Source: Helicobacter winghamensis ATCC BAA-430 (GTDB lineage: Bacteria > Campylobacterota > Campylobacteria > Campylobacterales > Helicobacteraceae). From it: a stretch of 64,000 nt of DNA. The DNA lies in assembly GCF_028751035.1 (NCBI RefSeq), contig NZ_CP063533.1, forward strand, positions 496,001 to 560,000. The letters run 5' to 3'. Both the position numbers and the translations under genes were made by a program. The notes below the pieces were generated by a model, which did not search any database, had not been told where the DNA came from, and saw only the letters and a list, made by a program, of their open reading frames with translations. Of the stretch, positions 34,661 to 43,058 are shown piece by piece (within the stretch, counting starts at the first letter, position 1; every line of letters begins with the position of its first letter).

Positions 34661-35839
34661 TTATTTTTGTAAATTTTTTATTAAATTTTCTAAATTTATT
34701 GCACAAGTTTGCGCACTTCCGTGTTTTAAGTATTCTATAAGCTTTGCTTTTTGAGTAAAGAAATGCGTGTAATCAAAGGTTTCATACGCATTTAGCAAAT
34801 TTTGTGGTGTAACACAATGCTGCAAAAACTCCGGGTGAATGGGTGGAATTTTAGGGTTTGGATTGTTTTTTGGCGTTTTATAGGCATAAAATTCTAAGAA
34901 AATATTAGCTAGCCCTATAAAATTTAGCTTCACAAGTGCTTTAGCAATGTAGTAATCTAATGTGCGTGTTTTGTAAGCTAAAATTGTTGGAATCCCTAAA
35001 AGTGTGGATTCCAAAGTTGCCGTTCCGCTACACACAAAGGCAAAGGCGCATTGTTTTAGTCCTGCATAAGTATCAAAAACAACTTCAAAATCGCTAAAAT
35101 CACCATAAATTACGCTTAAATCCTTGTCTTTAAAAGTCTGTGGAATGATAAGTAGCGGAATCTTTCCTTGATTTTTAAGGATTTTTGCTAAAGTTTTAAA
35201 AATAGGAAAAAGTGTGTGAATTTCGGCTTTTCTTGAACCGGGCATAAAGGCGATTTTTAGAGAATTTTGGCGCGCTTTAAAAGAGAAGGGAATACTATCA
35301 AGCAAAGGGTGTCCCACATAATGTAAGTTCGCGTTACTAGGATAAAAATCACACTCAAAAGGCAAAATCCCCCAAAGAGAATCGCATATTTCACTTAAGA
35401 TTTTTGCACGATAGGCTTTCCACGCCCAAACTTGCGGCAGGATATAATACACGATGTGTGGAGAATGGTTAGTATTGTTGGAGTGTTTTTTAATGGAGCG
35501 AATAAGTGGAATATTAAAAGATGATGAATCCATAAAAAGCGCAATATCGCTTGTGCTAGCAAGCTTTGCAAGCTCTTTTTTGATAGAGAAAAACTTTGGA
35601 ATTAGTTTTAAGATTCCGCTAAAGCCCATTACGCGAAAGCTAGAGGGGTTTAAAATATTTTGTGAATTGTTGTGTAAATTACTTTTAAAGTTGCTTTTAT
35701 AACTTTTAAGCACTTCTGTATCAAAGATTCCATAAAGAATAAATGGAATCTCTTTTTTGCTAAATACATCTAAGAGTTTTAAAAGGTGTAAATTTGCGGA
35801 ATATTCTAATGCAGAGATAAAGATTTTAACAGGCTTCAA
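34661..35839 (-). CDS. lpxB: Lipid-A-disaccharide synthase
   Basis: Glycosyltransferase joining UDP-diacylglucosamine and lipid X in lipid A synthesis at the inner membrane. At 392 residues it is slightly longer than usual because of a Ser/Asn-rich insertion near residues 50-65. Diagnostic parts: FISALEYSANLHL at the start (family usually has GE.SGD), YYILPQVWAWKAYRA, YVGHPLLDS, FMPGSRKAEI and the acceptor region SGTATLESTLLGIP. It overlaps the coiled-coil gene by 4 bases. Confidence 0.94.
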   Translation of the reverse strand: MKPVKIFISALEYSANLHLLKLLDVFSKKEIPFILYGIFDTEVLKSYKSNFKSNLHNNSQNILNPSSFRVMGFSGILKLIPKFFSIKKELAKLASTSDIALFMDSSSFNIPLIRSIKKHSNNTNHSPHIVYYILPQVWAWKAYRAKILSEICDSLWGILPFECDFYPSNANLHYVGHPLLDSIPFSFKARQNSLKIAFMPGSRKAEIHTLFPIFKTLAKILKNQGKIPLLIIPQTFKDKDLSVIYGDFSDFEVVFDTYAGLKQCAFAFVCSGTATLESTLLGIPTILAYKTRTLDYYIAKALVKLNFIGLANIFLEFYAYKTPKNNPNPKIPPIHPEFLQHCVTPQNLLNAYETFDYTHFFTQKAKLIEYLKHGSAQTCAINLENLIKNLQK

Positions 35840-36546
35840 GTCTTATCATTATTTGTGGAATCTAAAATTATGGAATCCATTTCTAAAGCTTCTTTTGAAG
35901 TCTCTTGCAAGGATTCTTGCTTTTCTAGCCCTTGTGGAGTTTGTAGCAAATCACGCATTTCAATGTGTAGTTTAGAAAGCTCTAAATCAAGAGTTTTGAG
36001 TTTGGATTCTACATTAATAAGTGCATTCAATAACTCTTTTGCATTTTCTAATGGCACATAATCTTTTGCAGGATTTGCAAGTAATCGTTGGTGTTTTTGG
36101 TAAGAAACTTCTAGTTTTGCCACAGGTTCTAGTGCGGTTGGGAGTTTAGTAAAAATTTCTTGTATTGTTTTTAAAATCTCTTGCAAGCTCTCGTATTGTT
36201 CAAAAAGGCTTGAAAAATCTTTGGATTCCACAACATCAGATTCTAAATTTTCTAAATTATTTTGCAAATTATTCTTGAAATTAGAATCAGATTTTTCTAA
36301 AGCCATATTGTTTTCTTTTAAAACTTTGTTTTTTGCTTCTAACTCTTTATTTTGAGCAAGTAAAAGCGCATTTTTTGCCGAGATTGTATTGTAGGATTCT
36401 ATCAAGGCTTCTTTATCTTTTTTTAAAGCATCAAATTCTTCATTAAATTTTTTTCTTGCTTCTTCAAAGATTGTATAAATCTGCCACGCCTCTTTGATTT
36501 CATCAAGTTTTTGTGTTAATTCCTTTAAAGCGGAGAGATTTTGCAT
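35836..36546 (-). CDS. Coiled-coil protein of unknown function
   Basis: A 236-residue soluble protein made largely of heptad-like helix: residues about 25-100 (KKFNEEFDALKKDKEALIESY, NKELEAKNKVLKENNMALEK) and again 115-210. No signal peptide, membrane segment or catalytic motif. It is coupled by TAATG to the NUDIX gene upstream and by ATGA to lpxB downstream, so it belongs to the csd3-nudix-lpxB run; a structural role at the envelope is only suggested by position. Low-complexity coiled coil gives no reliable family. Confidence 0.7.
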   Translation of the reverse strand: MQNLSALKELTQKLDEIKEAWQIYTIFEEARKKFNEEFDALKKDKEALIESYNTISAKNALLLAQNKELEAKNKVLKENNMALEKSDSNFKNNLQNNLENLESDVVESKDFSSLFEQYESLQEILKTIQEIFTKLPTALEPVAKLEVSYQKHQRLLANPAKDYVPLENAKELLNALINVESKLKTLDLELSKLHIEMRDLLQTPQGLEKQESLQETSKEALEMDSIILDSTNNDKT

Positions 36547-37145
36547 TATGCGTGATTCCTAAAATACCAAAGAAAGGCAAACATTATCCCGGAAGTCTTG
36601 GGGAATCCAGAATCTAAAATAAAGTCATAAGCTTCCTTTTTAGGTATAAAGATAACTTCTATATTTTCATCATCAACCCCGCCACCTAAATTTTGGCGAT
36701 AACTCTCATCTAATGTTGCAAAAAACAGCGTTTGCTTGCTTCCAGCAAAGCCCACAGAGCTGTAAAATTCTGTAATTTGTGTAATATTTTCTAAAGGAAT
36801 ATTGTATCCGCATTCTTCTAAAATCTCTTCTTGCATAATTACATTTAGTGGTTTGTCTTTATCAGTGATTCCAGCACAGAGTTCAAAGGTGTAGCCTATC
36901 TCGCTTTTTAAATGTTTTGTGCTACGATTACTTTCTTTTAAAAAGACGGCAGGACGAAATTGCTTAACAATAACAAAGGCTTCTTTTTGTGTGTGATAGA
37001 GCAGCGCAGCAACGCTATCGTGCGCTTCAATAATATCCCAACTGCGTTCTTTGCCATTTTCTGTAAATTGCATTCTTTTTGGTTTAATGTATTTGGAATC
37101 TTCACACGCACAAAAGCGGATATTTGAAATATTTTTTGGTTGCAT
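36546..37145 (-). CDS. NUDIX hydrolase, NDP-sugar diphosphatase type
   Basis: A 199-residue NUDIX enzyme. The box region reads FELCAGITDKDKPLNVIMQEEILEECGY, with the final EEILEECGY metal ligands and the CAGI.DK lead-in that resembles NUDT14-type UDP-glucose diphosphatases and ADP-ribose diphosphatases. FYSSVGFAGSKQTLFFA, just after, matches the same group. Substrate is therefore probably an NDP-sugar or ADP-ribose. It is coupled by TAATG to csd3 on one side and the coiled-coil gene on the other, the same pairing as HP0506/HP0507 in H. pylori. Confidence 0.88.
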   Translation of the reverse strand: MQPKNISNIRFCACEDSKYIKPKRMQFTENGKERSWDIIEAHDSVAALLYHTQKEAFVIVKQFRPAVFLKESNRSTKHLKSEIGYTFELCAGITDKDKPLNVIMQEEILEECGYNIPLENITQITEFYSSVGFAGSKQTLFFATLDESYRQNLGGGVDDENIEVIFIPKKEAYDFILDSGFPKTSGIMFAFLWYFRNHA

Positions 37146-38383
37146 TAGTTAAGATTCTCATTGTTTTGATTAAGATATACGATATAGCCATTTTTTGCAC
37201 GCTTAAAAGGCGTATTTTGCAGTTTATCTTCTTCTAGGGCTGCTTGAAGTGCTTTTTCATAGGTTTTTGCTGTGGCTAAGAAGCTTTCTTTTTCCTTGCC
37301 TTGAAGTTTGGATTGTGTAACCCTTAAATGCTTGATAGGATTAACAGCATTTCCATTTTTGTATAAGCCAAAGTGTAAATGTGGTCCTGTGCTAAGTCCT
37401 GTGCTACCAACTGTGCCGATTTTTCTCCCTTGTTTGACTTGTGAGCCAGCACGGATTCCGCGTTCAATTTTGTGCATATGCGCATAAAGCGTTCTGTATC
37501 CATTGTCGTGTTGAATAATCACGGTTCTACCATAACCACCTTTTGTTCCAGCAAATATAACTTTGCCATTGCCAGAAGCACGGATTGGTGTATGCCTAGG
37601 TGCAGCATAATCTGTGCCTAAATGCGGTCGTTTATATCCTAAAATAGGGTGTTTTCTCCCCATTGAAAAATGTGAGGATATTCTTTTGTATTGCAAAGGA
37701 ATCGTTAAAAGATATTTGCTTAAATTATTCCCTTTTAAATCATAAAAATGTCCATCTTCGTGGCGGATTACATATTGATTATTGTTGCTAACTTTGAGTG
37801 TGGAAGCCTTAATATTTGGTGCGCCAAAGTTCTTGCCTAAGCGATATTTGCGTTCATAAATGATTGCTAACTGATCGCCCTTGCGCACTTCACGGCGAAA
37901 ATCTACACTTCCTTTGTAGGCTTGGATAAAATCACTTGCTAAAAAGCTATCTCCAGTTAGATGAATAATATCATTATAAAGGGAATTATCTACAGAAAGT
38001 GAAATGGTATGTTCTTTTGAGAAATACACAATAGGAATCGCACGCATTCCGTATTTATCACCTTGTTTAAAAATATGAAGTTGAGAATTTTCATTAATAG
38101 GAATTAATGCCTGTAAAAGCACGGAATCATCATAAAGCGCGTAATAAGTGCTTCCACCAATAATTTCATCAGCAAGTTCTTTATCTTCTGGAGCAAGATC
38201 ATAATAAGTCTTTAAAGGAATCGCATTTTTTTCAAAGAAAGTAAGAAGTGTTTGTCCTTGTTCCCATTTGGATTCTTGGATTGTCGCAGCGTGCGAAAAT
38301 GCCCCAAATGTTGTAAAAGTAAAGCAAAATTTAAGTGTATTTTTAAAGAATTTTGAAGTTTTTAGCTGTTTGATAATGTGCAT
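37145..38383 (-). CDS. csd3: M23 peptidoglycan endopeptidase, Csd3/HdpA type
   Basis: A periplasmic zinc peptidase acting on cross-linked and pentapeptide muropeptides; in H. pylori Csd3 (HdpA) helps make the helical cell shape. The 412 residues start with a signal helix (FCFTFTTFGAFSHAA), then an N-terminal regulatory part that in known structures blocks the active site, and the LytM domain: HLGTDYAAPRHTPI with His and Asp ligands, TLYAHMHKIERG, and GPHLHFGLYKNG. Signal and length argue for a complete gene. It heads the nudix-coiled coil-lpxB run and has its own promoter. Confidence 0.92.
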   Translation of the reverse strand: MHIIKQLKTSKFFKNTLKFCFTFTTFGAFSHAATIQESKWEQGQTLLTFFEKNAIPLKTYYDLAPEDKELADEIIGGSTYYALYDDSVLLQALIPINENSQLHIFKQGDKYGMRAIPIVYFSKEHTISLSVDNSLYNDIIHLTGDSFLASDFIQAYKGSVDFRREVRKGDQLAIIYERKYRLGKNFGAPNIKASTLKVSNNNQYVIRHEDGHFYDLKGNNLSKYLLTIPLQYKRISSHFSMGRKHPILGYKRPHLGTDYAAPRHTPIRASGNGKVIFAGTKGGYGRTVIIQHDNGYRTLYAHMHKIERGIRAGSQVKQGRKIGTVGSTGLSTGPHLHFGLYKNGNAVNPIKHLRVTQSKLQGKEKESFLATAKTYEKALQAALEEDKLQNTPFKRAKNGYIVYLNQNNENLN

Positions 38384-38428
38384 TCTAAGCCCTTATAAAG
38401 ATAAGTTTTTGATTTAATGTAGCCAAAG

Positions 38429-38434
38429 ATTATA
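38429..38434 (-). promoter_or_regulatory. -10 element for the csd3 operon
   Basis: GCTATAATC on the minus strand lies 46 bases before the csd3 ATG. It is the divergent partner of the plus-strand element at 38499-38504. Confidence 0.5.
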
Positions 38435-38498
38435 GCACAAAATCCGCAATTTAGGGAGATAAATTCTAAAAAATCTTTTAAAATATAGAAATTTTGCT

Positions 38499-38504
38499 AT
38501 AATC
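38499..38504 (+). promoter_or_regulatory. -10 element for the small membrane protein gene
   Basis: TGCTATAATC, an extended -10, lies 42 bases before the ATG at 38546. Confidence 0.5.
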
Positions 38505-38545
38505 TCACATTTATTTCACGCAAAAAGTCTTTGGGAGCAATTTTG

Positions 38546-38740
38546 ATGAAAGATTGGTTTGTGCCATCAATTGGTTTTGGATTATTTGTTTATTTTATGC
38601 TTTTTGTGATTTTATACACCATTAAAATTGGCGGAGCTAATGTTCCATTGTATGGTGAAAAACAACATATTACTCCAGCAAAGACAGATACAGAAAAATT
38701 TTTGCAAGATGTTTCAAAAAGTGTGCGTGAATCGTTTTAG
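38546..38740 (+). CDS. Small membrane protein upstream of flgM
   Basis: A 64-residue protein with one membrane helix (PSIGFGLFVYFMLFVILYTIKIGG) and a short hydrophilic C-terminal tail ending in a likely amphipathic helix (KFLQDVSKSVRESF). ATG 38546 is the start, with GGGAG 8 bases before it; an upstream TTG in the same frame is disregarded. Not recognised as a family. Its stop codon lies inside the -35 box of the flgM sigma-28 promoter, so it ends where the flagellar unit begins, and co-transcription from the upstream promoter is possible. Confidence 0.7.
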   Translation: MKDWFVPSIGFGLFVYFMLFVILYTIKIGGANVPLYGEKQHITPAKTDTEKFLQDVSKSVRESF

Positions 38741-38762
38741 TTTTTTAAATTTTAGCCGATAT
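38736..38762 (+). promoter_or_regulatory. Sigma-28 (FliA) promoter for flgM
   Basis: TTTAGTTT (38736-38743), an exact 11-base spacer, and GCCGATAT (38755-38762) match the FliA consensus TAAAGTTT-N11-GCCGATAA in 6 of 8 and 7 of 8 positions. The ribosome site AAGGAG and GTG start of flgM follow. It would place the anti-sigma factor under its own target sigma factor. Confidence 0.75.
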
Positions 38763-38793
38763 AGCTAGCAAGATTTTATATAAAGGAGTAAAA

Positions 38794-39036
38794 GTGATTA
38801 GTCATTTGATGAGCAATGCGACTTTTTCAACAGCTATTAATCAAGCAAATAATAAAAACACTTCGCAGATTAATGTAAAAAATGATTCCATTGATGATAA
38901 GCAAAAGACAAAAGAAACTGCAAAGTTAGAATCTAGTTCTAAGGTTGATACAATTAAAGACGCAATTAAAAATGGGACATATAAACTTGATTTAAGGGGA
39001 AGTGCAGAAAAATTGGCACAAGAATTGCTTAGATAA
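38794..39036 (+). CDS. flgM: Anti-sigma-28 factor FlgM
   Basis: An 80-residue protein whose C-terminal half (SKVDTIKDAIKNGTYKLDLRGSAEKLAQELL) has the FliA-binding helices of FlgM; the first 40 residues are Asn/Lys/Ser-rich and disordered, as usual. FlgM holds FliA inactive until the hook is complete and FlgM is exported. GTG start with AAGGAG 5 bases before it. Followed by the flgN-like gene and flgK, the Campylobacter order, and preceded by a sigma-28 promoter. Confidence 0.92.
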   Translation: MISHLMSNATFSTAINQANNKNTSQINVKNDSIDDKQKTKETAKLESSSKVDTIKDAIKNGTYKLDLRGSAEKLAQELLR

Positions 39037-39065
39037 AGGATAACTTAAATTTTTAGGAGTTATCT

Positions 39066-39521
39066 ATGTCTTTGCAGTTTTTACAAGGTGCATTAGAGGA
39101 TATTAAAGCTCTAATTGCAATCACTGAACAAGATATTGCAGATATTAAGGTTGCTAACAATGACGCAATCTTTGCAAGAATTCCACAAAAAGAAGAATTA
39201 ACCGCATCATTTATCCGCAAAAAGGAAGCCTACGCACAAGAAGTAGAACAACGCTTGCGCAATGAATATCCAAATGCTACATTAGAAGACTTAACTTATG
39301 AAGACAAGCAACGCTTGCTTGGTGAGGGTGCTAGTCAATACACAGCAGCCTTGCACGATAGTTTAAATCTGTTAAAAGATTTAAATCTTCGTTTTGGCAA
39401 AATGTCTTTAGCGGTTTCTGAATTTTATAGTTCGCTATTAGGAAAAATCGTTCCTGTGGAAGATGGAGGATATAAAAAGCAGTCGCTAGGCAATGCGTCA
39501 TTTTTACAAGCAGAAGTCTAA
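39066..39521 (+). CDS. flgN: FlgN-like flagellar export chaperone
   Basis: A 151-residue, mostly helical, soluble protein directly between flgM and flgK. It matches in size, charge and position the FlgN chaperone that holds the hook-associated proteins FlgK and FlgL before export. Sequence itself is poorly conserved in this family: ALEDIKALIAITEQDIADIK, KKEAYAQEVEQRLRNEY and LNLLKDLNLRFGKMSLAVSEFY are amphipathic helices. Identification therefore rests mainly on position and composition. It has a good ribosome site (TAGGAG) upstream and ends 10 bases before flgK. Confidence 0.78.
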   Translation: MSLQFLQGALEDIKALIAITEQDIADIKVANNDAIFARIPQKEELTASFIRKKEAYAQEVEQRLRNEYPNATLEDLTYEDKQRLLGEGASQYTAALHDSLNLLKDLNLRFGKMSLAVSEFYSSLLGKIVPVEDGGYKKQSLGNASFLQAEV

Positions 39522-39531
39522 AGGGTAAGCA

Positions 39532-41358
39532 ATGGGTGGATTACTCTCATCTTTAAATACCCCTTACACTGGGCTAACTGGACATCAAGTTATGGTAGAT
39601 GTTACCGGAAATAACATTGCTAATGCAAACAATGAATTTTATTCTCGTCAAGTGGTGCGTTCTTCTGCGCAAACTCCCCTTTGGAAGCAAAACTATGCAT
39701 TAGGGCAAGGCTTAAATATCTTAACCGTTGAGCGTGTGCATGATGAATACAGCTTTATGCGTTATAAAAAGGCAAGTTCAGAAAAAACTTTTTATGATAC
39801 TAGCTTTTCAGGGCTTAAGGAAGCTTCGGCATATTACCCAGAAGTTGATGGAGTTGGAATCTACAAGGATTTGCAAAGCTATTTTAACGCTTGGAAAGAT
39901 CTCTCTACAAAAGCAGGAGATCCAGCGCAAAAAATCGCCTTAGCAGAGCAGGCAAAAACATTAACTAAAAATATCCAAGAAACGCGTAAATCTTTAGAGT
40001 ATTTGCAACAACGCTTAAATGATGAAATGAAAGTAGCAGTTGATGAAGTTAATCGACTAGGCGAGCAAATTGCGATTTTAAATAAACAGATTGCAGAATA
40101 CGAAAATCAAGACATGAATAAAAAGGCAAATGATTTGCGTGATTTGCGCGATCAATATGAATTTGAAATTAATAATTTAATTGGTTGCGATGTCTTTAAA
40201 CAAAATGTGCAAGGAAGCGCTTGTGTAGATAAAGATATTGCTGATTTTGATGATGATTACACACTAACAATTGGCGGTAAATCTATCGTAGATGGAACTT
40301 CTTTTCATCCTTTGGTTTTGGATAATTCCGAAAATCCAAGTGGAATCTATACGATTAAATATCTAAGAAGCGATCATAAGCCCTACGACTTAACAAACTC
40401 TTTAAATCAAGGTAAAGTTGGAGCATTGTTAGACTTAATCCGCACAGAAGATGTATTAAATTGTAATGGAACACTAGGTAAGCTTCAAGTTTATATTAAT
40501 GATTTAGATACTTTTGCAAATGGAATCATAGAAGCTACAAATAATATCTATGCAGAATCTTCTCAAAGAAGCGCAAAGAGTGATCAATTAACACTAGATG
40601 CAAGGGACGCACTAACAACAAGTGGTTACAATGTTCGTGAAGGGACATTTAAAGTTGTAATGTATGATAAAGACGGCAAAGAGCTAGGCGCTAGGGAAGT
40701 TACTATTAATAATCTTACAACAATGCAAGATATTGTTAATCAGCTAAATGGTAATGTTGATGATAATAAAGATGGAAATCCACTAAATGACTTTGATGAT
40801 CGCTTTCAAGCAGTGTATAATAATGATTCTAAAACCTTTAGTATCACTTCTAAAAATCCCGCAGAAGATATTTTTATCTCAATCCAAGATAATGGCACAA
40901 ATTTCGCTGGGGCTTTTGGAGTAAATCGCTTTTTTGACGGAAATGACGCAAGTAATATTGAACTAGCTCAACAATACCGCGAAGATCCTACACTAATTAG
41001 AGCTTATAGGGAAGCAGTAGATGGAAACTTTGTTATAGCAAACAAAATGCAACAACTTCAATTTGACAAGATTACTTTTACAGATTATAAAGGCGAACAG
41101 CGCGAAGAAACAATTAGTGGGTATTTTCGTTACATTGCAGGTAAAGTTGCTTCAGAGACACAAGCCACGCAAACTACACAAAGCACAAAAGAAGCAGTTT
41201 ATAGTGCCACAAAGCAAGAGTATAAGGCACTTTGCGAAGTCTCTGTTGATGATGAGCTTGTGAATCTTATTAGATTCCAAAGTGGATATAGCGCAAATGC
41301 GAAGATGATAACAACTATTGACGAGATGATAAACACACTTCTAGGCATTAAGAGTTAG
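39532..41358 (+). CDS. flgK: Flagellar hook-associated protein 1
   Basis: Junction protein between hook and filament, exported by the flagellar type III system. The 608 residues begin with the rod/hook-type motif LNTPYTGLTGHQVMVDVTGNNIANANNEFYSRQVV and end with the matching C-terminal helix LVNLIRFQSGYSANAKMITTIDEMINTLLG; both helices pack together as the D0 domain. The middle is a variable surface domain with Asp/Asn-rich turns. AAGGG ribosome site. It is last in the flgM-flgN-flgK unit; no flgL follows, but the porin gene. Confidence 0.96.
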   Translation: MGGLLSSLNTPYTGLTGHQVMVDVTGNNIANANNEFYSRQVVRSSAQTPLWKQNYALGQGLNILTVERVHDEYSFMRYKKASSEKTFYDTSFSGLKEASAYYPEVDGVGIYKDLQSYFNAWKDLSTKAGDPAQKIALAEQAKTLTKNIQETRKSLEYLQQRLNDEMKVAVDEVNRLGEQIAILNKQIAEYENQDMNKKANDLRDLRDQYEFEINNLIGCDVFKQNVQGSACVDKDIADFDDDYTLTIGGKSIVDGTSFHPLVLDNSENPSGIYTIKYLRSDHKPYDLTNSLNQGKVGALLDLIRTEDVLNCNGTLGKLQVYINDLDTFANGIIEATNNIYAESSQRSAKSDQLTLDARDALTTSGYNVREGTFKVVMYDKDGKELGAREVTINNLTTMQDIVNQLNGNVDDNKDGNPLNDFDDRFQAVYNNDSKTFSITSKNPAEDIFISIQDNGTNFAGAFGVNRFFDGNDASNIELAQQYREDPTLIRAYREAVDGNFVIANKMQQLQFDKITFTDYKGEQREETISGYFRYIAGKVASETQATQTTQSTKEAVYSATKQEYKALCEVSVDDELVNLIRFQSGYSANAKMITTIDEMINTLLGIKS

Positions 41359-41518
41359 ACTTCTAGCCCTTAAAGCACTACATATTCTACAATAACAGCT
41401 TAAAACATAATAATCTTAAAAGTAAATAAGAATTTTTAATTTTACAAGAGATTTATAAACAAAGAGTAAAGCAAAAATATTTTTATGCACAAAATTATGA
41501 TTTTTTTACTAGAAAAGC

Positions 41519-41548
41519 TTGCTTTTTATTTTTAAATTCTTGTATAAT
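41519..41548 (+). promoter_or_regulatory. Promoter of the major porin gene
   Basis: TTGCTT (41519-41524), an 18-base spacer, and TATAAT (41543-41548) in the extended context TTGTATAATGCGC. A strong sigma-70-type promoter suits a very abundant protein. The same 13-base string stands in front of trxA at 45393-45405. The remainder of the 233-base gap after flgK is AT-rich without other signals. Confidence 0.7.
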
Positions 41549-41591
41549 GCGCCTTGTAATTTTTACAATTTACTCTATAAAGGAGATTAGA

Positions 41592-42935
41592 ATGAATTTT
41601 CTAAAATTAAGTTTGGCAGCAAGTGTTGCACTAGGTGCATTCTCTACAGCAAGTTTTGCACAACCACTAGAGGAAGCAATCAAAGGTGTAGATGTAAGTG
41701 GATATCTAAGATACCGCTACAATGATGACAGATATGATAATGGTAATGATGATGTAAGTGGAAGCAACGCTACACACAGATGGAGAGCGCAAGCAGATTT
41801 CAAAACTCCTGTTGTTAATAGCGTAGCAATGAACTTAGGAATTATGTATAACAATGAAAACCAAAATGTCAATCATGGCAATGGCAAGGACTTTGGCGCT
41901 GGCACTATTACTCCTGGGTTCGGTGATGGTCTAGGTGCTGGTAAAGATGGAGATTTTGGTGTAAGCACATTCTATGCGACAATCACTCCAGATGTAACAG
42001 CTACAACTGTAATGATCGGTAAGCAACGCCTTGCTACTCCTATAACAGATGCTGGCGATGATAGAGCAACAGGTATTTTAGCTCTAAACAACGATATCAC
42101 AGGACTTACTCTAGTAGGTGGTGCATTTGACTCTTGGAGTTTAGATGATATGTATGCTGGGTATAATGGTGATGAAACTTCAGTAGATAAGCCACTTTAT
42201 ACTTTAGCTGCGATTTATAATACAGATACAAGTTTTGGTAATATCGGTGCGCAAGCTTGGGGATTCTATGTGCAAGATTTAGTAGATGCTTCAGGATTCT
42301 TAGAGCTATCTTGGAAAGGAAGCTTATTAAACGCTAAATTACAATATGCTCTTGCAAAACTTGCAAACCATGAAGAAATTATTAATCGTGGAGCTGCTGA
42401 AGCAAATGATTTGCTTTCATTCCAAATTGGTGCGGATTTCACAAATGATTTCAATATCCCACTAGAAGCAAAACTTGGTTATATCACAAACTTCCAAGAT
42501 GGAACAGCGGTAATGTTTGATGATGAGGGTGCATTAGCAAAAGCTGGTAAGTTATGGTGGCAAAACCCTACAACAGGTATTACATTTGGTTTAGGAAAAA
42601 TAATCGGTGGTGGTTTTGATACTAGCGATTTTGCAAATGAAGCAGAAATTAATGTGTTCTATGGCGCACTTAGCTATGGCTTCATTGAAAACAGATTAAG
42701 AGTAGGTCTTGAAGGTGTTTATGGTGAGAGCGAATTAACAGCTCATAAAGGTGGTGCTCAAGTGAGTAAAGTTGAATTTACAGAAATCACTCCAACAATT
42801 AGTTGGCAACACAATAAAAACCTAAATATCTCTGCGTTTTATGCAATGCTAAATACAGAAGATAAAACAAATGGTGTGAAGTCACCAGATCAAGATAGAA
42901 ACAGAGCAAGGGTAGAAGTAAAATACTCTTTCTAG
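41592..42935 (+). CDS. Major outer membrane porin, Campylobacter MOMP family
   Basis: A 447-residue trimeric-type beta-barrel porin. Start at ATG 41592, where AAGGAG stands 7 bases before and the protein begins with a good signal peptide (LKLSLAASVALGAFSTASFA, cleaved before Gln 24); a longer frame from 41547 has no support. Mature part: VDVSGYLRYRYNDDRYDNGND near its start, then alternating strands such as TVMIGKQRLATPITDAGDD (usual in Campylobacter MOMP), and a terminal strand ending VKYSF with the C-terminal Phe needed for barrel insertion. Own strong promoter and terminator, so it is a single-gene unit. Confidence 0.9.
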   Translation: MNFLKLSLAASVALGAFSTASFAQPLEEAIKGVDVSGYLRYRYNDDRYDNGNDDVSGSNATHRWRAQADFKTPVVNSVAMNLGIMYNNENQNVNHGNGKDFGAGTITPGFGDGLGAGKDGDFGVSTFYATITPDVTATTVMIGKQRLATPITDAGDDRATGILALNNDITGLTLVGGAFDSWSLDDMYAGYNGDETSVDKPLYTLAAIYNTDTSFGNIGAQAWGFYVQDLVDASGFLELSWKGSLLNAKLQYALAKLANHEEIINRGAAEANDLLSFQIGADFTNDFNIPLEAKLGYITNFQDGTAVMFDDEGALAKAGKLWWQNPTTGITFGLGKIIGGGFDTSDFANEAEINVFYGALSYGFIENRLRVGLEGVYGESELTAHKGGAQVSKVEFTEITPTISWQHNKNLNISAFYAMLNTEDKTNGVKSPDQDRNRARVEVKYSF

Positions 42936-42943
42936 TTTCTTAC

Positions 42944-42972
42944 AGAATCCCTTTTTGGGATTCTATCTTTTT
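42944..42972 (+). terminator. Intrinsic terminator of the porin gene
   Basis: AGAATCCC (42944-42951) and GGGATTCT (42957-42964) form an 8-bp stem over a T5 loop, followed by ATCTTTTT. The core is identical to the hairpin behind frdB at 270-288. Confidence 0.85.
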
Positions 42973-43058
42973 AACTCCCTTAACTTTTCTTAATCTCAAA
43001 GAATTATAAAATCACTCTTTACAAATCATTCTTTTATAAAAAATCTAAAACTTATTGT

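Noticed and set aside
41547-41591. Upstream extension of the porin frame
   Set aside because: It overlaps the -10 element and lacks a ribosome site; the signal peptide begins cleanly at 41592.
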